From DASVEE01 sp036399695 (GTDB taxonomy: Bacteria; Acidobacteriota; Thermoanaerobaculia; Gp7-AA8): a stretch of 5,516 nucleotides of DNA. The stretch is taken from contig DASWMP010000042.1 of the NCBI GenBank assembly GCA_036399695.1, positions 1 to 5,516 of the forward strand. Reading direction: 5' to 3'. How positions within the stretch are numbered: position 1 is the stretch's first letter; each line of letters begins with the position of its first letter. The notes beneath the pieces are model-generated. The model had not been told where the DNA came from. It saw only the letters and a program-made list of their open reading frames with translations, and did not search any database. Shown in pieces: positions 1 to 5,092 of the stretch. The position numbers and the translations under genes are program-made.

Positions 1-20
1 CCGCGCTCCAAGATCAAACC

Positions 21-185
21 TCAATCGTAAAGCTCGAGAATCACCCGTTCCGGGTCGCGCTCGAGCTCATGGATGACCGTTGCGTGAGCCCTGAGGAGCC
101 GTTCGACGGCCTCACTGCTGCAGTTCCCGATGCGGAGCCAGACGACCTTTGGCGGCGCCCCTCGCAGGACCGCAGCAACTTCACC
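21..185 (-). pseudogene. 5'-truncated DUF5615 (PIN-like) toxin remnant
   Basis: The reading frame ending at the TGA at 21-23 encodes about 54 residues that look like the C-terminal half of a DUF5615 (PIN-like, Mut7-C-related) protein. The marker is RGAPPKVVWLRIGNCSSEAV, followed by a helix and the ending VILELYD. Family members are usually about 105-120 residues and open with a segment like LLFDENLSPR that carries the first catalytic Asp. That N-terminal half is absent: upstream of about 185 the frame runs into the body of the DUF433 gene and reads as unrelated Arg/Ser/Pro-rich sequence. There is no ATG at the remnant's start, only an in-frame GTG inside DUF433. In intact modules the DUF5615 gene follows DUF433 directly, so the order is right but roughly 55-60 codons appear deleted. 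Without the N-terminal acidic residues it should not be an active nuclease. Family assignment is from motif recall; the truncation is visible. Confidence 0.62.
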
Positions 186-405
186 CGTGCGACACCTTCG
201 TCTTCCGCTCACGATCGGCCGCGTAGCTGAGGCAGGCGAGAATGTCGTCGTGCGTGAGATCGGGAAAATCGGAGAGGATTTCTTCTTCGGACATCCCGGA
301 CGCCAGATACGAAAGCACGTCGTAGACCGTGATTCGGATCCCGCGAATGCACGGCTGCCCGCCACGTTTTCCCGGCTCGACCGTGATGAAGTCTTCGTAA
401 TTCAT
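181..405 (-). CDS. DUF433 domain antitoxin-like protein
   Basis: This 74-residue protein is almost entirely a DUF433 domain: YEDFITVEPGKRGGQPCIRG (residues 3-22), then RITVYDVLSYLASGMSEEEI and DFPDLTHDDILACLSYAADR. DUF433 is a small winged-helix-like domain usually encoded just upstream of a DUF5615 PIN-like toxin and presumed to be its antitoxin and possibly an autorepressor. I start it at the ATG at 403-405 because the conserved domain begins at residue 3. A GTG at 442-444 would add 13 residues (VVSQTGSGYHAEA) of no family character. A GAGG sits only 2 bases before the ATG, so the ribosome binding site is weak or too close. Its stop overlaps the 5' edge of the truncated DUF5615 remnant, so it now looks like an orphan antitoxin. 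The biological role is inferred from the family. Confidence 0.85.
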   Translation of the reverse strand: MNYEDFITVEPGKRGGQPCIRGIRITVYDVLSYLASGMSEEEILSDFPDLTHDDILACLSYAADRERKTKVSHG

Positions 406-435
406 CGCCTCAGCATGGTAGCCGGAACCGGTCTG

Positions 436-449
436 ACTGACCACTGACC
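436..449. repeat. Two tandem ACTGACC heptamers upstream of DUF433
   Basis: ACTGACC occurs twice without a gap (436-442, 443-449). The first copy is also the right half of an imperfect palindrome, GGTC-TGACT-GACC (430-442). The site lies 25-45 bases upstream of the preferred DUF433 start, where an operator for an autoregulated antitoxin would be expected. It could equally be a two-copy remnant of a simple repeat like those in the other gaps. Only the repeat itself is certain. Confidence 0.55.
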
Positions 450-454
450 GTGGC

Positions 455-658
455 GCGCGGGCCGGGAACGATGGGACCTATGGGACAGATGGGACCTCTA
501 GGACCTATCGGAAGCAGCCATTCGGAGAGTCCTCCGCGGTGCCGCAGGCTGACGTGAGAGGGCCTGGCGGCGGGCTCGCGGAACCCGTCTCTCGTGGGTT
601 TGCCATTGGTCCCTTAGGTCCCATCTGTCCCATAGGTCCCATCGTTCCCGGCCTGCGC
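455..658. repeat. Long inverted repeat with 9-base tandem units
   Basis: Arms 455-505 and 608-658 are reverse complements at 47 of 51 positions, with 38 consecutive perfect matches (460-497 with 616-653). Mismatches are at 459 and 498-500 of the left arm. The arms enclose a 102-base spacer (506-607). Each arm is built of a 9-base word: on the plus strand 471-506 reads ATGGGACCT, ATGGGACAG, ATGGGACCT, CTAGGACCT. The right arm starts 5 bases beyond the PHP stop codon and the left arm ends about 50 bases from the DUF433 start, so the element fills nearly all of this gap. The spacer has no convincing ORF and only small stems (for example AACCC/GGGTT at 588-606). There is no T-tract, so it is not a typical intrinsic terminator. 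It may fold as a long-stem RNA 3' of the PHP transcript, or be a small non-autonomous element with long terminal inverted repeats. I saw no clear target-site duplication. Confidence 0.85.
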
Positions 659-662
659 CGCG

Positions 663-1655
663 CTACTGGCCGCTGACCACGCCGGGGCGGATCTCGTCCA
701 CCAGCTTGGCGAACTTCCGCGAAAGGCCTTTCGTCACCACGATCTGCTTGAGGTAATTCAGAGACGTGATGGCCGCCGGAATGCCGGACAGCGCCGTCGG
801 AATCGACGCCAGCCGCATGGCGAGCTGCAGGGCTTTGTCGGTGCCGGTGTACTCCGTCGACAGAAAGTCCGCGCGCGCTTCGCTCTGGTAGGCAATGGTC
901 AGCAGGTAGATGTCGGCCACGAGGTCGCGGAAGCGCATCTCGCTGCCCCACGCGAAGCAGTTGCCGGCGCGGATGTTGGCCAGGAACTCCTCTTTCGTTT
1001 CACCGCGGGAGACGGTGTGCACCTTGGCCACGTGCTTCAACGTGTGGGCGTCGGAGCCGCCGACCATCGAGATGTGGCGGCCGTGCTCTTCCATCACGGT
1101 CGTGACGAGCTGCTGGACCATGCGGTTGTGAAACGAGGCCATGGCGCCGTTGAGCACTTCGAAGATGTCGAACATCTCGAGCAGCTCGGCGATGTAGCGG
1201 CCGGCCACGTTCTTCATCCGGTAGTTTTGAAAGAGGTGGTTCACACCGAACAGCAGTTTCTGCTGCTTGAGGTAGGGGATGAGGTCGCGGATGTTCGGGC
1301 GGAGCCGCTGGATCTCGCGATGCTGCTCCTCGTTCAGGTCCCAGACGCCGACGTGGATGCGCTGGCCCGTCTCGGGGAAATACGTTTCCACCTCTTCACC
1401 GATGAAGAAATCGGTCAGATCGGGGTGCTTGTTGAGAAGATAGAGGGCGCCATCGATGGAATCGTGGTCGGTGAGCGTGACGTACGACATCCCACGCTCT
1501 TTTGCGATACGGTACACATCTTCCGGCGGGTTGTAGCAGTCCCGAGTGTTGGCGCGGCGGAAGTATTTGAAAATCGAGTAGCGGCTGTGGCAATGCAGGT
1601 CCGCACGCTTCAGCGTCGGATCCTCCGGTAGCCCCGGCATCAGCGAATCGTTCAT
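663..1655 (-). CDS. PHP-domain metal-dependent phosphoesterase
   Basis: This is a 330-residue cytosolic-looking protein with the PHP metal-site motifs in order: DLHCHSRYS (residues 19-27, metal ligands H21 and H23), LTDHDSIDG (61-69, D63/H64), GEE (86-88), IHVGVWD with H101, FGVNHLF with H140, VLNG (168-171), and GGSDAH (199-204, D202 and H204). The set matches the PHP phosphoesterase fold, which binds two or three divalent metal ions. Family members cleave phosphoester or nucleotide substrates (for example histidinol phosphate, or RNA ends in the RNase AM branch), but the substrate cannot be read here. Residues about 240-330 form a mainly helical tail beyond the PHP core. The ATG at 1653-1655 is preferred because the domain starts 18 residues later; a GAGGG lies 13 bases upstream, rather far. 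A TTG at 1686-1688 would add 11 residues and has GAGG directly abutting. It is transcribed divergently from lon. Confidence 0.88.
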   Translation of the reverse strand: MNDSLMPGLPEDPTLKRADLHCHSRYSIFKYFRRANTRDCYNPPEDVYRIAKERGMSYVTLTDHDSIDGALYLLNKHPDLTDFFIGEEVETYFPETGQRIHVGVWDLNEEQHREIQRLRPNIRDLIPYLKQQKLLFGVNHLFQNYRMKNVAGRYIAELLEMFDIFEVLNGAMASFHNRMVQQLVTTVMEEHGRHISMVGGSDAHTLKHVAKVHTVSRGETKEEFLANIRAGNCFAWGSEMRFRDLVADIYLLTIAYQSEARADFLSTEYTGTDKALQLAMRLASIPTALSGIPAAITSLNYLKQIVVTKGLSRKFAKLVDEIRPGVVSGQ

Positions 1656-1679
1656 CGAGTTTGCACTGCCCTCAGGATG

Positions 1680-1708
1680 ATTGTTCAACCTCGTGGCATT
1701 TTCTACAA
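1680..1708 (-). promoter_or_regulatory. Possible promoter for the PHP gene
   Basis: On the minus strand TTGTAG (1703-1708) and AACAAT (1680-1685) stand 17 bases apart, placing a start site near 1673 and a leader of about 18 bases before the preferred PHP ATG. Both boxes are weak matches to the sigma-70 consensus. They are nearly the complement of the better plus-strand promoter, so the match may be partly a by-product of that site. Using this promoter would exclude the upstream TTG start. Confidence 0.3.
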
Positions 1709-1709
1709 T
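1681..1709 (+). promoter_or_regulatory. Predicted sigma-70 promoter of lon
   Basis: TTGTTC (1681-1686) and TACAAT (1704-1709) are separated by 17 bases, the ideal spacing. The -10 box matches TATAAT at 5 of 6 positions and the -35 box matches TTGACA at 3 of 6. Transcription would begin near 1716, giving a leader of about 42 bases before the lon ATG. No CIRCE (HrcA) inverted repeat, a common operator of heat-shock genes, is present. This is a consensus match only. Confidence 0.5.
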
Positions 1710-1727
1710 TCGCGTGCCCGCGAGGGG

Positions 1728-1740
1728 AGCTAGTCTAGCT
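1728..1740. promoter_or_regulatory. 13-base palindrome in the lon leader
   Basis: AGCTAG-T-CTAGCT is a perfect inverted repeat with 6-base arms. It lies 12-24 bases after the predicted lon start site and 18 bases before the ATG. It could be an operator half-pair in the shared lon/PHP control region, or a small RNA stem near the ribosome landing site. Palindromes of this size also occur by chance, so its function is open. Confidence 0.35.
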
Positions 1741-1757
1741 CACATCGAAAAAACTAA

Positions 1758-4238
1758 ATGGCACAGTCCACACGTGGTAAAGCGACTCCCAATCCCGGCA
1801 GCGACTGGGTCGACCTCGATGTACCGAGCCGACTGCCGATCATCCCGCTCGTCTCGTCGGTGCTCTTTCCCGGCGGCGTGCTCTCCCTGCAGGTCGGGAT
1901 CGATCGGAACGTGCGGCTCCTCAAGAGCCTCCCGGACGATCAGAACCTGATCGCCGCCTTCTGCCAGAAGAGCGGCGACAAGGAGAACCCGCGGCCGGAA
2001 GACCTCTCCCAGATCGGCGTCCTCGCGGCCATCGTGCAGCGGCTCCCGCTCTCGGCCGACCGCTATCAGCTCTTTCTCCAGGGCCGGCAGCGCGTGGAGC
2101 TCGTGCAGATGCTGCAGAACGAGCCCTATTTCGAGGCGAAGCTGCGCGAGGTCGCGCCACGGCCGATCCCGAAGACGGTCAAGACCGAGCAGCTCATGGC
2201 CAAGTCGATGTCGCTCTTCGAGAAGCTCGTCGAGAGCGATTCGAAGTATTCGAACGAGCTGCTGAACATCCTCCGGATGAACATCGACGAAGGGCCCGAT
2301 ACCTTCGCCGACCTGCTGTCGTCGTTCGTCAATTTCCCGCTCGAGGAGAAGCAGCTCCTGCTCGAGACGGTCAATCCGATCGAGCGCATCGAGCTCCTCA
2401 TCGACTGGATTCAGCGCGACCTCGGCCGCGCCACGGTCGACCGCGAGCTGCAGCGGCAGATCCAGTCGTCGATCGACCGCCGCGAGCGCGAGAGCTATCT
2501 CCGCGAGCAACTGCGCATCATCCAGGACGAGCTGGGAGACACGAACGGCGCCGAGCGTGAAGCCGATACCTATCGCGACCGCATCGAGACCCTGCCCGTC
2601 GCCGAAGAGCAAAAAGTCGCGCTGCGCCGCGAGGTGAACCGCCTCGGCCAGCTCTCGCCGTCGTCGTCCGACTACGCGGTGCTCAAGGGTCACCTCGACG
2701 TGGTCCTGCAGATCCCCTGGAGCGAGAAGACCGAGGATCGTCTCGACCTCGCCAAGGCGGAGGAGATCCTCGACGAGCGCCACTACGGCCTCGAAAAGGT
2801 GAAGGAGCGGGTGCTCGAGTTCCTCGCGGTGCTGAAGCTGAAAGGGGACCTCAAAGGGCCGATTCTCTGTTTCACCGGCCCCCCGGGCGTCGGCAAGACG
2901 TCGCTCGGGGCCGCGATCGCCGACGCGCTCGGACGGAAGTTCATCCGCATGGCCGTCGGCGGCGTCACGGATGAATCGGAGATCCGCGGCCATCGCAAGA
3001 CCTACATCGGCGCGATGCCGGGGAAACTGATCAACAGCTACATCCAGGTCGGCGTGAACAACCCGCTGATCATGATCGACGAGATCGACAAGATCGGTAA
3101 GGACTTCCGCGGCGATCCGGCCTCGGCGCTGCTCGAGGTGCTGGATCCGAAGCAGAACCACGCCTTCGTCGACCGCTATCTGGAGATCCCGTACGACCTC
3201 TCGCACACGCTCTTCATCTGCACGGCGAACGTGCTGGACATGATTCCGGGGCCGCTGCGCGACCGGATGGAAGTGATCCGCCTCTCCGGCTATACGGAGA
3301 GCGAAAAGCTCAACATCGCCAGGAAGCACCTCATCCCGGAGCAGATCGAGAACCACGGCCTCTCCGCGGACCAGGTGACGATCGACGACGAAGCCATCCT
3401 GCTCGTGGCCCGCGATTACACGGCCGAATCGGGCGTGCGCAATCTCGAGCGCAACATGGCCACGATCCTCCGCAAGATCGCCCGCAAGGTGGCGAGCGGG
3501 GACGAGACCGCGCACTACGCGGTCAAGGCCGAAGACGTCGAGGGATACCTCGGCCTGCCGAAGTTCGAGCACGAATTCGCCGAGCGCCGTCCTGAAGTGG
3601 GCGTGGCGACGGGGCTGGCCTGGACGTCGGTCGGCGGCGAGATCATGTTCATCGAGACCACGCGCATGGCCGGCAGCGGACGCACCACCGTCACGGGGCA
3701 GCTCGGCGACGTGATGCGCGAGTCGGTGCAGGCCGCCTATTCGTACGTCCGCTCGAAGGCGCGCGACCTGGGCATCGAGGATTCGAAGTTCAGCGAAGCC
3801 GACATTCACATCCACTTCCCGGCAGGCGCGATCCCGAAGGACGGCCCCTCGGCCGGCGTGGCCATCGCCACCTGCATCGCTTCGGTGATCGGCGACCGCC
3901 CCGTGCGTCATGATGTGGCGATGACGGGGGAGATCACGCTCCGCGGCAAGGTGCTGTCGGTCGGCGGCATCAAGGAGAAGGTGATGGCCGCGCATCGCGC
4001 CAACATCAAGACGGTCGTGCTGCCGGAAGGGAACCGCAAGGACCTGCAGGAAGTGCCGGCCGAGATCAAGGATCACCTCACGTTCGTCTTCGCCGAGCGC
4101 GTCGAAGACGTTTGGAAACAGGCTCTGATGGAGCAGAATGCGTCCGAAGAGCCGGCAGGCGAAGGAGAAGGTCCGATCGAGCAGCGTTCCGAGAGTGAAG
4201 TGGCGCAGCAGATGAGCGAGCGTTCCGAGCAGCGATGA
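1758..4238 (+). CDS. lon: ATP-dependent protease Lon (LonA type)
   Basis: Lon is a cytosolic hexameric AAA+ serine protease that unfolds and degrades misfolded and short-lived regulatory proteins. All expected parts of a LonA enzyme are visible in 826 residues. The N-terminal substrate-binding domain starts at LPIIPLVSSVLFPGG (26-40) and is followed by a helical segment with YLREQLRIIQDELG (247-260). The AAA+ module has Walker A GPPGVGKT (374-381), Walker B LIMIDEID (437-444), sensor-1 TAN (489-491), an Arg finger in RDRME and sensor-2 SGVRNLER (558-565). The protease domain has catalytic Ser698 in PKDGPSAG and Lys741 in GGIKEKVMAAHR, the 43-residue spacing of E. coli S679/K722. The ATG is the first possible start because TAA directly precedes it in frame. 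No good Shine-Dalgarno sequence is seen; the nearest purine-rich run is about 30 bases upstream. It is longer than the 784-residue E. coli enzyme through about 25 residues at the N-terminus and a Glu/Gln/Ser-rich tail (about 790-826). Confidence 0.98.
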   Translation: MAQSTRGKATPNPGSDWVDLDVPSRLPIIPLVSSVLFPGGVLSLQVGIDRNVRLLKSLPDDQNLIAAFCQKSGDKENPRPEDLSQIGVLAAIVQRLPLSADRYQLFLQGRQRVELVQMLQNEPYFEAKLREVAPRPIPKTVKTEQLMAKSMSLFEKLVESDSKYSNELLNILRMNIDEGPDTFADLLSSFVNFPLEEKQLLLETVNPIERIELLIDWIQRDLGRATVDRELQRQIQSSIDRRERESYLREQLRIIQDELGDTNGAEREADTYRDRIETLPVAEEQKVALRREVNRLGQLSPSSSDYAVLKGHLDVVLQIPWSEKTEDRLDLAKAEEILDERHYGLEKVKERVLEFLAVLKLKGDLKGPILCFTGPPGVGKTSLGAAIADALGRKFIRMAVGGVTDESEIRGHRKTYIGAMPGKLINSYIQVGVNNPLIMIDEIDKIGKDFRGDPASALLEVLDPKQNHAFVDRYLEIPYDLSHTLFICTANVLDMIPGPLRDRMEVIRLSGYTESEKLNIARKHLIPEQIENHGLSADQVTIDDEAILLVARDYTAESGVRNLERNMATILRKIARKVASGDETAHYAVKAEDVEGYLGLPKFEHEFAERRPEVGVATGLAWTSVGGEIMFIETTRMAGSGRTTVTGQLGDVMRESVQAAYSYVRSKARDLGIEDSKFSEADIHIHFPAGAIPKDGPSAGVAIATCIASVIGDRPVRHDVAMTGEITLRGKVLSVGGIKEKVMAAHRANIKTVVLPEGNRKDLQEVPAEIKDHLTFVFAERVEDVWKQALMEQNASEEPAGEGEGPIEQRSESEVAQQMSERSEQR

Positions 4239-4999
4239 AGCGAGGTTGTCTCAACAACGTCGTCTTCGCGGCGCTGATGCTGCTCGCCTTCGGCGGCAGC
4301 ACCTGGTTCTGGTTCACCTTCTTCGTGAAGGGACGCTCGCTGCCGACGCCCGACCTGATCGGCAAGTCGGTCGCGGACGCGCGCGCCATCGCCGCGGACC
4401 TCGGCGTGGACCTGGTGGTGGACGAAGCGCATCGCCGCAACAGCGACAAGGTGCCGCTCGGTCACATCGTCTGGCAGAACCGCTCGCCCGGCGCCACGAG
4501 CTTCATCAAACGGGGGACGTCGATGCGTGTCGAGCTGAGCGCCGGACCGCTGGTCCTGCGCGTCCCCGAGCTGGACGGCCAGACACCCGGCACGGCCATG
4601 CTCCGCCTCGGCCAGCAGAACCTGAAGCTCGGCAACATGACGTACGTCGAGCTGGCAGGGGGGACGCGGCAGGGGATCGTGGCCGCCGATCCACCGAAAG
4701 GAACGGTCGTCGGCGCGCAGTCGCCCGTCTCGCTCCTCGTCTCGATCCCGCAGGCTGCCACGCCCTACGTGATGCCCGATCTCATCGACCGCCCGCTCGA
4801 TCAGGTCCGGCCGCGGCTCGAAGCGCACGGTCTCACGGTCACCAGCGTCAAGTTCGAGGCGTATCCCGGAATCCGGGATGGCATTATCATCCGCCAGTAC
4901 CCGCTGCGCGGCTCACCGGTCTCCGGCCGCGATCCGATCACCGTCGTGGTCAGCCGGCAGGAAGAAACGAGCATCACAGAGGCGCCCCCGGGGACGTAG
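4235..4999 (+). CDS. Membrane-anchored triple-PASTA domain protein
   Basis: This 254-residue protein has a short basic N-terminus (MKRGCLNN), one hydrophobic segment (about 9-31, VVFAALMLLAFGGSTWFWFT) and three PASTA repeats, at about 36-103, 107-171 and 177-241. Each opens with a PDLIGKS-like motif (PTPDLIGKSVADAR, VPELDGQTPGTAM, VMPDLIDRPLDQV) and closes with a hydrophobic strand (MRVELSAGP, VSLLVSIP, ITVVVSR). PASTA domains are known from PknB-type kinases and penicillin-binding proteins, where they contact peptidoglycan or muropeptides. No kinase or transpeptidase domain is attached here. The segment is best read as an uncleaved signal anchor with the repeats outside the cytoplasmic membrane; there is no lipobox Cys. 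Its ATG overlaps the lon stop (ATGA at 4235-4238) with no strong ribosome binding site, suggesting translation coupled to lon. rpe follows on the same strand. An envelope role is inference. Confidence 0.9.
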   Translation: MKRGCLNNVVFAALMLLAFGGSTWFWFTFFVKGRSLPTPDLIGKSVADARAIAADLGVDLVVDEAHRRNSDKVPLGHIVWQNRSPGATSFIKRGTSMRVELSAGPLVLRVPELDGQTPGTAMLRLGQQNLKLGNMTYVELAGGTRQGIVAADPPKGTVVGAQSPVSLLVSIPQAATPYVMPDLIDRPLDQVRPRLEAHGLTVTSVKFEAYPGIRDGIIIRQYPLRGSPVSGRDPITVVVSRQEETSITEAPPGT

Positions 5000-5008
5000 G
5001 GGACGTAG
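4990..5008 (+). repeat. Tandem 9-base duplication across the PASTA stop codon
   Basis: GGGGACGTA occurs twice in a row (4990-4998, 4999-5007), followed by G. In the PASTA frame this reads Gly-Thr-TAG twice (4991-4999 and 5000-5008), so the gene ends in two in-frame TAG codons 9 bases apart. The simplest reading is a slippage duplication of the gene's last three codons. Confidence 0.8.
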
Positions 5009-5011
5009 AGC

Positions 5012-5090
5012 GGTTTTTGGTTGTTGGTTTTTGGTTGTTGGTCCCCCGGCCGCCGCCCAAACCAAAAACCAACAACCAACAACCAAAAAC
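5012..5090. repeat. GT-rich heptamer array with inverted copy, long hairpin
   Basis: Arms 5013-5042 and 5061-5090 are reverse complements at 28 of 30 positions (mismatches 5030/5073 and 5037/5066) around an 18-base C/G-rich loop (5043-5060). The left arm consists only of G and T and is a heptamer array, GGTTTTT, GGTTGTT, GGTTTTT, GGTTGTT, GG, so GG pairs recur every 7 bases at 5012, 5019, 5026, 5033 and 5040. The right arm is the same kind of array in reverse orientation, and the mismatches fall at the variable T/G position. In RNA this would be a very stable 30-pair stem. It lacks a terminal U-tract, so it is not a standard terminator, and it ends 2 bases before the rpe start codon. Confidence 0.88.
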
Positions 5091-5092
5091 TA

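Noticed and set aside
455..658. CRISPR array
   Set aside because: There are only two long copies in inverted orientation plus contiguous 9-base units, with no regularly spaced unique spacers and no cas genes.
505..951. Minus-strand frame with collagen-like Gly-Pro-Met-Gly repeats
   Set aside because: The repeats arise only because the 9-base word array at 608-640 is read in frame. The rest of the frame is the PHP gene out of frame, and there is no ribosome binding site or domain.
1017..1631. 204-codon plus-strand frame opposite the PHP gene
   Set aside because: The minus-strand frame carries the full set of PHP metal-binding motifs; this one is its shadow.
1656..1757. CIRCE or other heat-shock operator upstream of lon
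   Set aside because: No TTAGCACTC/GAGTGCTAA pair or near match is present; only a small AGCTAG palindrome is seen.
1740..4076. 778-codon open frame antisense to lon
   Set aside because: It lies wholly opposite a gene with clear Lon motifs. The translation is Arg/Asp/Leu/Val-rich without domain patterns, as expected for the complement of a high-GC gene with few stops.
5013..5090. Intrinsic transcription terminator after the PASTA gene
   Set aside because: The stem is long and A/T-rich rather than a short GC stem, and it is followed by CTAATG with no T-tract. The rpe start codon follows at once. Some transcription attenuation remains possible.
5021..5092. N-terminal extension of Rpe from an in-frame TTG in the repeat
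   Set aside because: The frame is open but encodes only repeat-derived residues, and Rpe proteins normally start a few residues before IAPS, which fits the ATG at 5093.
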